Below are positions 35,361 to 43,341 of a DNA stretch of 64,000 nucleotides, in pieces. Source of the DNA: Flavobacteriales bacterium. GTDB taxonomy: Bacteria; Bacteroidota; Bacteroidia; Flavobacteriales; CAJXXR01. The position numbers and the translations under genes were made by a program. Location of the stretch: positions 124,001-188,000 of the forward strand of contig JAOAQX010000006.1 of assembly GCA_025210805.1 (NCBI GenBank), read 5' to 3'. The first letter of the stretch is position 1. Each line of letters opens with the position of its first letter. The notes beneath the pieces were generated by a model. It did not search any database, was not told where the DNA came from, and worked only from the letters and a program-made list of their open reading frames with translations.

Positions 35361-36365
35361 TTAGATATGGATCATCTTAAACACCAATTCTTTTAGGAGC
35401 TGCTCATCTGATAAGCTCACATTATCATACCCCTTGGAACGTACATCTGCTTCTCTCAAAAAGGAAAGAATTTGCACACTTTTTCTTAAATCAAGATATT
35501 TTGCAGCCGTTAAGTATTCTCCTACAAAAAAAGGATGAACCCCAATGGCTTTTGCTATTTCTCTTTCATTTTGGGTATTCATTCCGTGAATGATAATGAG
35601 TTTGGTAATATAATTATACAAAGAGGAAAGCGTAACAACAAGTGGGTGCTTTTTGGGATTTTGAGCAAAATGCTTTACAATCATCTGGCAACGTAAGGCA
35701 TTTCTTGTAGAAATTGCTTTTTGTAATTCAAAAATGGTAAACTCTTTTAAAACACCTATTTTTTCGGCGATGATATCTTCTGTGAGTGCTTCTCCTTCGG
35801 GAATGGTGATAAACAATTTAACCAACTCATTATAGATCAAACTTAAATTCGTACCCGTTTTTTCCAATAATAAACGAATGCTTCCTGGAGCTATTTTTCG
35901 TTTACTATCGGTTACAAAATTCTCCACCCATTTGAAGGCTTCATTTTCATAAAGTGGCTTGGCTTCCAAAAAAGCGATTTCTTTTGGGAAACTTTTATAC
36001 AGTGCCGAGCGTTTATCTATTTTCTTTTGGCGGTAGCAGATTACCAAAACCGTTTTTGGAGCAATTTTTTGGAAATAGTCTTTAAATTTTTCTATTCCTT
36101 TTAATAATTGAGCTTCTCGAACGATAACCATTCTGTTCTCTGCCAAAATAGGATATTGTTTGGCCGAGGAAATAATATCCAATACATTGGAATCTTTTCC
36201 ATAAAACACTTGAGAATCAAAGTCTTTCTGTCCTTCATCCAATAAAGTGTCATCTATTAAATCGGCAATGTAATCTGTAAAAAAAGGTTCTTCTCCCGAA
36301 AGAAAATACACGGGTGAAAAATCCCTTTTTTTTATACTACGAATGATTTCTTCGGCCTTTTTCAC
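35361..36365 (-). CDS. holA: DNA polymerase III subunit delta
   Basis: Clamp-loader subunit that opens the sliding clamp during replication. It is 334 residues, usual for HolA. Motifs are PVYFLSGEEPFFTDYIADLI at the start, the SAKQYPILAENRMVIVREAQ segment, LLEKTGTNLSLIYNELVKL and the helical C-terminus (FFVGEYLTAAKYLD). Gap of nine bases to the upstream small gene. Confidence 0.93.
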   Translation of the reverse strand: MKKAEEIIRSIKKRDFSPVYFLSGEEPFFTDYIADLIDDTLLDEGQKDFDSQVFYGKDSNVLDIISSAKQYPILAENRMVIVREAQLLKGIEKFKDYFQKIAPKTVLVICYRQKKIDKRSALYKSFPKEIAFLEAKPLYENEAFKWVENFVTDSKRKIAPGSIRLLLEKTGTNLSLIYNELVKLFITIPEGEALTEDIIAEKIGVLKEFTIFELQKAISTRNALRCQMIVKHFAQNPKKHPLVVTLSSLYNYITKLIIIHGMNTQNEREIAKAIGVHPFFVGEYLTAAKYLDLRKSVQILSFLREADVRSKGYDNVSLSDEQLLKELVFKMIHI

Positions 36366-36374
36366 TATTTTGAA

Positions 36375-36860
36375 TTATTTCAGCATGGTATAGTAAGCAC
36401 TTTCAGAAATAGGTTCTTTGGCTGCTTCCAAGAATTCCTTTTTTGAACCAAGAGTTGTTTTATAAATGAAATCTTCTGCGGTAATTTCACCAGTTTTAAA
36501 ACGTTTTTTGAGATCATTGATATGCATGGTTTCAAAAATCCCTTGCACCTCAACAGCTATTTGCCAACGATCAAAAAGCTCTACACCAAAGGTTTCTGAA
36601 ATTTCTCTTAATGCACGCACAGAGGAATCAATAGAACACCCTGAAGCTTGATTCTCTACTTCATCAGAAAAAAGAACAATCATTTGATCCGCCACAAGCT
36701 GATAAGAGGCTTGAAGTGGACTCCCGTGTACTTGCCAATTTTCACAAAGTGTTTCTAGTTTTTTGTTGAGTAAAGGTAGCTGACTTTCCGTAAAGGCTTT
36801 ATCGGAAAGGTATATCCATACTTTATTATTGTTTGAAAGAGATTCAAAAGGAACAAACAT
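36375..36860 (-). CDS. conserved Bacteroidota protein of unknown function
   Basis: A 161-residue soluble protein beginning MFVPFESLSNNNKVWIYLSD. The family is found in Bacteroidota next to the Fe-S oxidoreductase genes, as here, and is sometimes labelled as an ABC transporter ATPase, but no Walker A or signature motif is visible, so that label is not supported. It contains two cysteine-poor alpha/beta halves with CSIDSSVRALREISETFGVELFD in the middle. It lies nine bases after the Fe-S gene in the operon. Confidence 0.75.
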   Translation of the reverse strand: MFVPFESLSNNNKVWIYLSDKAFTESQLPLLNKKLETLCENWQVHGSPLQASYQLVADQMIVLFSDEVENQASGCSIDSSVRALREISETFGVELFDRWQIAVEVQGIFETMHINDLKKRFKTGEITAEDFIYKTTLGSKKEFLEAAKEPISESAYYTMLK

Positions 36861-36869
36861 ATCTTAAAA

Positions 36870-37664
36870 TTATAAGTCTTGAGCGTTAGCAACGAGTTCT
36901 GCAATATCATAAACGGCAATATCCGCTTCTTTGTTTTTTGCTTTTACTCCATCGGTCATCATGGTATTACAAAAAGGACAACCTGTGGCAATAATATCGG
37001 GTTTTACTTCCAAAGCATCTTCTGTACGTTCTACATTGATGTCTTTATCTCCTTTTTCGGGCTCTTTAAACATTTGAGCACCTCCTGCTCCACAACACAA
37101 TCCACGAGATTTACAACGTTTCATCTCATGAAGTTCATTGGTAAGTTTCGTAAGAATTTCTCTTGGTGCTTCATAAACCTCATTGGCTCTACCGAGGTAA
37201 CAAGGGTCATGGAAGGTGATTTTCTTGTTCTTAAACGTTCCGTTTTCTATAGTAATTTTCCCAGCATCTATCAAACTCTGAATAAGCTCGGTATGATGAA
37301 TTACTTCATATTCTCCACCGAGTTGTGGATATTCATTTTTAATTGTGTTATAGCAATGCGGACAAGTAGTTACAATCTTTTTTATTTCATAAGCATTTAG
37401 AATTTCGATATTCATCATGGCTTGCATTTGAAATAAAAATTCGTTTCCAGCTCGTTTTGCAGGATCTCCTGTACAGTTTTCTTCGGTTCCTAAAACAGCA
37501 AAGCTTACTCCTGCTTTATTGAGGATTTTTACAAATGCTTTGGTTATTTTCTTTGCTCTATCATCAAAACTACCAGCACATCCTACCCAAAAGAGTACTT
37601 CTGGAGCTTTTCCTTCTGCCATCATTTGTTCCATGGTGGCTACTTGTGTATATTGATTGCTCAT
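36870..37664 (-). CDS. (Fe-S)-binding protein with two CCG domains (HdrB-like)
   Basis: A 264-residue soluble protein with the cysteine-rich CCG pattern of heterodisulfide reductase HdrB and the GlcF/LutA families: VGCAGSFDDRAKK, CTGDPAKRAG, TCPHCYNTIKNEYP, HDPCYLGR, GLCCGAGGAQMF and TGCPFCNTMM. These cysteines bind an unusual Fe-S cluster that handles electrons or disulfides. Its start overlaps the upstream membrane Fe-S gene by four bases, so both parts probably form one membrane-bound oxidoreductase of unknown substrate. Confidence 0.9.
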   Translation of the reverse strand: MSNQYTQVATMEQMMAEGKAPEVLFWVGCAGSFDDRAKKITKAFVKILNKAGVSFAVLGTEENCTGDPAKRAGNEFLFQMQAMMNIEILNAYEIKKIVTTCPHCYNTIKNEYPQLGGEYEVIHHTELIQSLIDAGKITIENGTFKNKKITFHDPCYLGRANEVYEAPREILTKLTNELHEMKRCKSRGLCCGAGGAQMFKEPEKGDKDINVERTEDALEVKPDIIATGCPFCNTMMTDGVKAKNKEADIAVYDIAELVANAQDL

Positions 37665-39022
37665 GCGTTTGCTTCTTTGTTGTTTTCTTCTTCTTTGAGT
37701 TCTTCTGCCCAGTTCAGTCTATCTGCTGGAGAGAATTGCCATGGGGCTCCGTTATTTTCAATATTATTAAAAATCATATTGAGTTCTGTAGGTGCTGCCG
37801 ATTCTTCCATCACTAAATATCTTCTTAGATCTACAATAATAGATAATGGATCAATATTTATTGGACAAGCTTCTGTACAAGCATTACACGAGGTACAAGC
37901 CCAAATTTCTTCTCTGGAAATATAATCGTCAATCAAAGATTTTCCGTCTTCTTTATCTGCTCCGTTTTTATCTTGGAAATTTCCTATTTCTTCAATTCTA
38001 TCACGAGTATCCATCATGATTTTCCTTGGCGAAAGCTTCTTTCCTGTTTGATTCGCAGGACACTCTGAGGTACAACGCCCACATTCTGTACAAGAATATG
38101 CGTTCATTAGCTGAACCCAAGTAAGATCAGTAGCATCTTTTGCTCCAAATCTTTCTGGTGTGTCTTCTTCGGCTCCTGGATCTGGTGCTGCAAAAGGATC
38201 GGCATTAGGATCCATCATCATTTTTACCTCGTTAGTAACCGCTTCCAAATTGTCTAATTTCCCTTTTTCTTCAAGTTTTGCATAAAATACATTTGGGAAA
38301 GCTAAGGCAATATGTAAATGCTTTGAATAGATAATATAATTTAGAAAAAAGAGAATTCCGATAATATGGAACCACCAAGTAAATCTTTCGATGAACATTA
38401 ATGCTCCATTTGACAATCCGTCAATAAGAGGAACCAGCATAGAGCTGATGGGAAATGATCCTGCTTGAACAAAATGGTCTGCTCCTCTTGTTTGAAGAAT
38501 ATAGTCTGAAGCATTCATAAAAAGGAATGCCGACATCAAAGCAATTTCGATCATTAAGATTAGGTTCGCATCATTCTTTGGCCAACCTTTCATTTCACTA
38601 AGATTAAATCTTCTAATTTTTACAATATTTCTTCTCACAAAGAATACCACACATGCCAGAAGAACAAGGAAAGCCAAAATTTCAAATGATCCGATTAGGA
38701 AATCATAGAACCCTCCCATAAATGATAAAACACGGTGGGTTCCAAAAAGACCATCGATGATTATTTCGAGTACTTCTATATTGATAATCACAAAACCTGC
38801 ATAGACAATTATATGTAGAAGTCCTGCAATAGGTCTTACCGTCATTTTACTTTGTCCTAAGGCAACTTTTGCCATCAGTTTCCACCTTTCGGCAGAACGG
38901 TCAGAGCGGTCTATTTTTTTTCCTAAGAAGATATTTCTTCTAATCCTTTTTATATTCTTCGTAAAGAAAAATATAGCTCCTGCCAAAAGAATGGCAAATA
39001 AAATATTAGAGATGATTCCCAT
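37661..39022 (-). CDS. membrane-bound (Fe-S)-binding protein (HdrC/NarI-like fusion)
   Basis: A 453-residue protein. The N-terminal half has about five to six membrane helices with a histidine-bearing pattern (IAGLLHIIVYAGFVII, WWFHIIGILFFLNYIIYSKHLHI) as in haem-b cytochrome subunits. The C-terminal half has two 4Fe-4S motifs, CTECGRCTSECP and CTSCNACTEACP. It probably passes electrons between quinone and the CCG protein encoded next, with which it overlaps by four bases. The reaction is not known. Confidence 0.9.
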   Translation of the reverse strand: MGIISNILFAILLAGAIFFFTKNIKRIRRNIFLGKKIDRSDRSAERWKLMAKVALGQSKMTVRPIAGLLHIIVYAGFVIINIEVLEIIIDGLFGTHRVLSFMGGFYDFLIGSFEILAFLVLLACVVFFVRRNIVKIRRFNLSEMKGWPKNDANLILMIEIALMSAFLFMNASDYILQTRGADHFVQAGSFPISSMLVPLIDGLSNGALMFIERFTWWFHIIGILFFLNYIIYSKHLHIALAFPNVFYAKLEEKGKLDNLEAVTNEVKMMMDPNADPFAAPDPGAEEDTPERFGAKDATDLTWVQLMNAYSCTECGRCTSECPANQTGKKLSPRKIMMDTRDRIEEIGNFQDKNGADKEDGKSLIDDYISREEIWACTSCNACTEACPINIDPLSIIVDLRRYLVMEESAAPTELNMIFNNIENNGAPWQFSPADRLNWAEELKEEENNKEANA

Positions 39023-39063
39023 AGTTTTTTATAAAAATCTGTTTGTTGTTTCTGTTTACTGTT

Positions 39064-39957
39064 TTATTTTTTGTCCTTTCTTCCGAAAACAGAAAAATGA
39101 ACATATCTCTTTGGGTGCTCTTTTAGGTCTTTCAAGAGTTTATCGAGAGATTCGGTGGATTTACTTAGGTTGTTGTAAAGGGTTTCGTCTGTTGTGAGTT
39201 TATGCAAAGTTCCTTGGTCTGAATTGAGCTTTGCAATCATTTTGTTTGATTCATCAAGCGTGTTTTGAAGTTTTTGGCTGAGTTTCTTCATTTCAATATC
39301 TTGAATAGCTTGATTTGCTGAGCTTGTTGTTTGTTCTATCTCTTGTAAAGTGGACTGAGCTATTTGGCTCGTTTTTTTAAGAGAAAGCATTAGAGCATCT
39401 ACATTGTTGAGTTTTTGATTCAGATTAGCCTCTGCCATAAATTTATTGAGGTTCTGGGCTAGTGTTTTAAACTCAGCTAGTGTTTGATCTACTTGCGTCA
39501 TCAAAACATCTATTTTCCCTGTCATAGGGCCAATGGCATTTGTTACACCCGCCAAGGCACTTGCTTCTACAGTTCCAATAAATTTTTGATCTTCTTTTAT
39601 GAGTTCTTGTGAAGCTCCTAATTCTAGGTCAATCATCATTCCTCCCATAAGACCACTAGACTTCAAAACTGCCTTGGTGTCATTAGGGATTGGGTGATCT
39701 GTAGTGAGCAAAAGCTCTACTAAAATCGACGATTTCTTATTTTTTAGGATTTCAATATTTTTTACTTGCCCCACTTTGATTCCATTAATCATTACGGGTG
39801 CACCGTCCTGTAGGTCATTTGCTTGATCATATTCCACATAGGTATTGTATCCAAGAGAAAAAGCATTGTTTCCTTTCACAAAATTGATCCCGAAATACAA
39901 CACAATCAAGCTTATGATAACCGTAGTTCCAATAAGTGATTCTTTTTTAGCTTTCAA
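39064..39957 (-). CDS. MlaD (MCE) family protein
   Basis: A 297-residue protein with one N-terminal membrane helix (TTVIISLIVLYFGINFVKG), then a MCE domain (about residues 35-120; NDLQDGAPVMINGIKVGQVKNIEI and SSGLMGGMMIDLELG). A long helical coiled-coil tail follows (130-280). MCE proteins move lipids between the inner and outer membranes. No mlaE or mlaF genes are in the window. It is the first gene of the operon that continues with the Fe-S genes; box at 39984-39991. Confidence 0.9.
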   Translation of the reverse strand: MKAKKESLIGTTVIISLIVLYFGINFVKGNNAFSLGYNTYVEYDQANDLQDGAPVMINGIKVGQVKNIEILKNKKSSILVELLLTTDHPIPNDTKAVLKSSGLMGGMMIDLELGASQELIKEDQKFIGTVEASALAGVTNAIGPMTGKIDVLMTQVDQTLAEFKTLAQNLNKFMAEANLNQKLNNVDALMLSLKKTSQIAQSTLQEIEQTTSSANQAIQDIEMKKLSQKLQNTLDESNKMIAKLNSDQGTLHKLTTDETLYNNLSKSTESLDKLLKDLKEHPKRYVHFSVFGRKDKK

Positions 39958-39983
39958 AATTATATTTTTGGTTGATTAACCCA

Positions 39984-39991
39984 CAAAGGTA
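39984..39991 (-). promoter_or_regulatory. -7 promoter box TACCTTTG of the mlaD-led operon
   Basis: Exact TAnnTTTG match on the minus strand, 26 bases before the MCE gene start codon. Confidence 0.6.
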
Positions 39992-40092
39992 ACAAAACTT
40001 TAGGGCTCTCAGATAACTAAAAAAACAATTCTTCAATTTGATTTTCTAGTCAGTAGATGCTTCAAATGGTATGGCAATAATCATTTTTTTTA

Positions 40093-40100
40093 TATATTTG
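40093..40100 (+). promoter_or_regulatory. -7 promoter box TATATTTG of the small lipoprotein pair
   Basis: Exact TAnnTTTG match ending five bases before the ATG at 40106, predicting a leaderless or near-leaderless mRNA. Confidence 0.6.
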
Positions 40101-40105
40101 GTTCT

Positions 40106-40516
40106 ATGAAAAAAATCTTATTTCTTTTTGCAATAATTTTTTCCTTTGTCCTTGGATCATGTACCAAAGAACTGGATAATCGTCCTGCTCAATTAATTGA
40201 TGAAAATGCACTTCATGAAGACCCGAAAAATATCCTAAAATTCAAATGGAAAGGGCCTAGAGAGCAAAACCAAAGGCTTACGATGTGGAAAAGTAATTTG
40301 GATGAAAACACCGCAGGCTTAAAAGCACCAGATTTATTTAGAGTTGCGCTGCCAGTTTATCTAGAATCTACTGGAGAACACGATGTTTTTGAAATTGAAA
40401 TAAAAACTTGGCAACCTACTAATTTTGCTCAATATAATTGGAAAATCGAAACCTTTTATCCAGAAGGTGTAGTGGAGTCTAATATTAGAACATTTGTTCC
40501 TAACAGTAAACCATAA
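40106..40516 (+). CDS. hypothetical lipoprotein, 136 residues
   Basis: I do not recognise the family. A signal peptide with lipobox (IFSFVLGSCTKE) predicts lipid attachment at Cys19. The mature part is tryptophan-rich (FKWKGPREQNQR, TMWKSNLD, IKTWQPTNFAQYNWKIE) and beta-strand-like, with no cysteine besides the anchor. It lies six bases before a second lipoprotein gene, so the two form a pair with one promoter (40093-40100) and one terminator (41227-41262). Confidence 0.75.
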   Translation: MKKILFLFAIIFSFVLGSCTKELDNRPAQLIDENALHEDPKNILKFKWKGPREQNQRLTMWKSNLDENTAGLKAPDLFRVALPVYLESTGEHDVFEIEIKTWQPTNFAQYNWKIETFYPEGVVESNIRTFVPNSKP

Positions 40517-40522
40517 AACCCC

Positions 40523-41203
40523 ATGAGATATTTTATTTTAGCAGTATTCGGATTAAGCCTCATGGTGAGTTGTACTAAAGAAGAAAGTACGCTTGATTTT
40601 GATAATAAAGTTTTGAGTTATGTACATGCAGACACAAAACAACCGATGCCTTGGTTCTCTAGATCTACAAAGAGGAAAACGAGTATCTATGAGTTGAATA
40701 CCAATCTTATTCTTGATGAATCTGAGACTGAAACAAAGGTCAATAAAAGACTGATTCTCGCTCAAGAGAACTTAAAGCACAATTTGACAGCAAAGGGTTC
40801 CAGTGAAATAATTCCTTATCACCTTTCTCATATAGATGAGATGACTTGGCATACAAATGGATATTTACTTCCTGCCAATCCTATAAAGGTTGATTTTGCC
40901 TATGAGTATTTAGATCCTGAAAACTATGATGATTTTTTCAATATTTTAAAAGGAAAACCAGGGTATCAATTTGTAAAATCTACCACAAATTTTGGTTCGG
41001 GATTTAGTTTTACCAATAAACCTTTGATAGATAGTCTCATTATTCACCAAAACCTAAATTTTGAAATTCTCTCTCTAAACACTTCTTTTGTTCAAAAGAA
41101 TTTAAAATTAGAAAAAGAATATCATACAAAGATTAATCATTACTTTATTCGTCCTATCCAAGACCATAAGGTTGCTGAAAGAAGCATTAAAAAAGTTGAG
41201 TAA
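40523..41203 (+). CDS. hypothetical lipoprotein, 226 residues
   Basis: Second gene of the lipoprotein pair; family not recognised. The lipobox LSLMVSCTKEE places the lipid at Cys17. The remainder is hydrophilic, with two histidine-rich stretches (HLSHIDEMTWHTNGY and the C-terminal KEYHTKINHYFIRPIQDHK) and no further membrane segment. It is not clearly homologous to the first lipoprotein. Its position next to the surface-protein cluster is noted, but no functional link is shown. Confidence 0.72.
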   Translation: MRYFILAVFGLSLMVSCTKEESTLDFDNKVLSYVHADTKQPMPWFSRSTKRKTSIYELNTNLILDESETETKVNKRLILAQENLKHNLTAKGSSEIIPYHLSHIDEMTWHTNGYLLPANPIKVDFAYEYLDPENYDDFFNILKGKPGYQFVKSTTNFGSGFSFTNKPLIDSLIIHQNLNFEILSLNTSFVQKNLKLEKEYHTKINHYFIRPIQDHKVAERSIKKVE

Positions 41204-41226
41204 AGGAAGAAACAAAAAAATAGACA

Positions 41227-41262
41227 AGACCAGTTTTTAGATAATAGAAACTGGTTTTTTTT
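41227..41262 (+). terminator. rho-independent terminator of the lipoprotein pair
   Basis: ACCAGTTT / AAACTGGT stem with an 11-base loop, then a run of eight T. Confidence 0.88.
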
Positions 41263-41293
41263 ATGTAAATACATACCACAGTGTATGATACTC

Positions 41294-41420
41294 ATAAAAA
41301 AAGCGGCTCCAGAAGAACCGCCTACTCCTCATCCTATTTTATTTTAATTAGCTCGCACCCTAATCAAAATATAATGAGTTTTAAAGAGTAATATATAATG
41401 AGTTATACATTACTACCACA
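41294..41420 (-). ncRNA. candidate small RNA on the minus strand
   Basis: On the minus strand an exact TAnnTTTG box (TATATTTG, 41427-41434) is followed about 110 bases later by a 7-bp stem GCGGTTC / GAGCCGC (one G-U pair, loop TTCTG) and a run of seven T. No reading frame longer than about ten codons lies between. The transcript would contain AACTCATTATAT twice and a possible internal stem from AGTAAT / ATTACT. The presence of a terminator with no gene in front of it is the main argument. Confidence 0.4.
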
Positions 41421-41426
41421 CAGAGA

Positions 41427-41434
41427 CAAATATA
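41427..41434 (-). promoter_or_regulatory. -7 promoter box TATATTTG of the candidate minus-strand RNA
   Basis: Exact consensus match read on the minus strand. No clear -33 TTG was found. Confidence 0.4.
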
Positions 41435-41609
41435 GGCTAATGAAAGCCATTAGTTGGTGTTAGTAAAGCATTTGGGAAAAATACACTATAAAAAATGACT
41501 TTTTCGAATTTTAGCATTTAATGATACATCCTTTCTTAAACAGAATAAACACAACCTAATAAATTGATATCAAATTCATTAATTTTAAATAAAACCTTTG
41601 TTATTCGTG

Positions 41610-41641
41610 AAAATCACAAAATAAAGCCACAAAATCACAAA
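41610..41641 (+). promoter_or_regulatory. 21-base-period direct repeat upstream of the surface protein at 41712
   Basis: AAAATCACAAA occurs at 41610-41620 and again, without change, at 41631-41641: an 11-base exact repeat with period 21. A third CACAAA lies between them at 41628. The downstream copy ends 70 bases before the ATG. Candidate LytTR regulator site. Confidence 0.6.
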
Positions 41642-41711
41642 TAGTATTAAGTACAATTTTGGTTGATTCAATACCCGCATTTTTGCATTATTAATTAAAA
41701 AAAATAGTAAA

Positions 41712-43076
41712 ATGCACTATAAAAATTGCATAAGAGGAATCTTTTTCATAATTCCGTTTTTGTCCTTAGCACAAGTGGGGATTGGTACGTCAAATCCAGA
41801 TGCATCGGCGATTTTAGATGTTACCTCCACTAATAAAGGGTTCTTACCACCAAGAATGACTGAAACCCAAAGAGGTGCTATCAATGGGGCTGTGGAAGGA
41901 CTTGTTGTATTCTGTACGGACTGCTGCACTGATGGAAGACTATCGTTTTATAATGGAACTGCTTGGACTAATATTCCAGGGTGTTCTCAATCAACAAATC
42001 TTGGTCCCTTAGAAGATAGAGATGGAGATGGAATTCCTAATAATGTGGACATTGATGATGATAACGATGGTATTTTAGACGCAGAAGAATATCAAACTAT
42101 TGTTTTGAATCAAGCTACGACTATTCCCACTGGGAACGGAAATCCTTATGGGGGAGCATCTTTAGATAGTCTCAATAGCTATACGGGATATAGAGGTTTA
42201 AGAATCTCAGATGCTTCAGGGCAATATGCCTTGGATATTGTGGACTTGTATCAAGATGATGCCAATGCCTCTGTACCTGCATCATTCACTTTATTAGGAC
42301 AAATTAAAGATTATAGTGGGAATGCTCTTAAAAATGGTCCAAGGGCTTATGCTGTTTTATTATTTACAACACAATACTCCCCAACACCATGGAAATTTGA
42401 TGAGTTGAATATTTCAGAAATAAATAGTTTATCTAGCCATAGTGCTACAAAAGATGCCTACTCATTTGAAAATGCTACATTATCGAATATCCCAACTCCT
42501 GGTCGAGACGCTGCCATATTCTATATAGACCCCAATAACTCTAATAAAATCGGTAATGTAAAAGATTTTGATCAAGATTATTCTACAAATCCAGCTGATT
42601 ATCAACCCTCAGACATCGGGAGTCAGGCGAGTTTCTCAACAGCTTATTCTAATTCAGGAAATTCTTTAAAAGAAGTCTTATTGAATATGGCAAACAGTTC
42701 GAGTAATCACTCACTTAAAGTTAGTTTTGATAGTTTATACACTCAAACAAAACTTCATCTATGGGATGCTGCACAAGCAAACAGTATGGGTTGGATATTT
42801 GAAGCAGCTACCTCCACGAGTACGCCTCAAGACTTCGACAACGACGGAATTCCAAATCACTTAGACACCGATTCTGATGGTGATGGTTGTTCGGATGCTT
42901 ATGAGGCTGGCTTAGCAGGAGCACAAGGGAATCCTAATTTCGCCTATGATATAAATAATGTAGGAGCCAATGGTTTTATAAACACCTTAGAAACCAATGA
43001 TGATGGAATACCTACTTATGGCGCTCTAAATTTATCGACTGCTGTGTATAATTCATCAAATACAACTTGTCCATAA
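41712..43076 (+). CDS. secreted surface protein with IGIGT module and calcium-binding type III repeats
   Basis: A 454-residue protein with a signal peptide ending near SLAQ. The mature protein starts VGIGTSNPDASAILDVTSTN and the module continues to PPRMTETQRGAINGAVEGL and YNGTAWTNIPGC. Two thrombospondin-type-3-like calcium repeats follow: DRDGDGIPNNVDIDDDNDGI (about residue 100) and DFDNDGIPNHLDTDSDGDG (about 375). Between lies an unassigned beta-rich region of about 250 residues. The C-terminus (SSNTTCP) lacks a recognisable T9SS domain. Likely an adhesin or matrix protein, adjacent to the second LytTR system. Confidence 0.8.
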   Translation: MHYKNCIRGIFFIIPFLSLAQVGIGTSNPDASAILDVTSTNKGFLPPRMTETQRGAINGAVEGLVVFCTDCCTDGRLSFYNGTAWTNIPGCSQSTNLGPLEDRDGDGIPNNVDIDDDNDGILDAEEYQTIVLNQATTIPTGNGNPYGGASLDSLNSYTGYRGLRISDASGQYALDIVDLYQDDANASVPASFTLLGQIKDYSGNALKNGPRAYAVLLFTTQYSPTPWKFDELNISEINSLSSHSATKDAYSFENATLSNIPTPGRDAAIFYIDPNNSNKIGNVKDFDQDYSTNPADYQPSDIGSQASFSTAYSNSGNSLKEVLLNMANSSSNHSLKVSFDSLYTQTKLHLWDAAQANSMGWIFEAATSTSTPQDFDNDGIPNHLDTDSDGDGCSDAYEAGLAGAQGNPNFAYDINNVGANGFINTLETNDDGIPTYGALNLSTAVYNSSNTTCP

Positions 43077-43121
43077 TATCAGTGAGTAATTATATAAGTT
43101 GTTGTATATTTTGAATGTTAG

Positions 43122-43158
43122 TTAGCCACCAAAACAAATTTTTGGTGGCTTTTTTTTA
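43122..43158 (+). terminator. rho-independent terminator after the surface protein gene
   Basis: AGCCACCAAAA / TTTTGGTGGCT perfect stem with a five-base loop and a run of T. Confidence 0.9.
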
Positions 43159-43171
43159 TTCACATCTTTGC

Positions 43172-43275
43172 ATTATACCAATTACTAAAATCACTTGTAT
43201 CAATGCATTCATAATTGAGCTTTAGCAATGAATTGGTATGATAATTATGAATAAATTAATACCAAAAATGGTATT
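43172..43275 (-). repeat. dispersed intergenic repeat, copy E (reverse orientation)
   Basis: ATTATACCAATTAC, CACTTGTATCAATG, CATTCATAATTGAGCTTTAG, CAATGAATTGGTATGATA, AATTAATACCAAAAATGGTAT in order: the reverse complement of copy B with changes and a short deletion. A nearby piece at 43077-43095 shares ATCAGTGAGTAATT with copy B. Confidence 0.75.
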
Positions 43276-43282
43276 AATACAA

Positions 43283-43312
43283 AAAAAAGCACTCAGAAAA
43301 GAGTGCTTTTTT
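43283..43312. terminator. bidirectional terminator before the minus-strand surface protein gene end
   Basis: AAAAAAGCACTC / GAGTGCTTTTTT perfect stem with a six-base loop. It most likely serves the minus-strand gene ending at 43342. Confidence 0.88.
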
Positions 43313-43341
43313 GTAAAAAAGTATCGATTTGATAGAATACG

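Larger units (their letters stand above)
41204..41711. other. 508-base intergenic region before the second surface-protein cluster
   Basis: No protein gene. From left to right it holds the terminator of the lipoprotein pair (41227-41262), a minus-strand hairpin with T tract (41294-41321) and a minus-strand promoter box (41427-41434) that together outline a possible small RNA, and the 21-period direct repeat (41610-41641) before the gene at 41712. Confidence 0.6.

Noticed and set aside
36375-36860. Annotation as an ABC transporter ATPase
   Set aside because: The protein has no Walker A, Walker B or signature motif, so only a conserved hypothetical label is supported.
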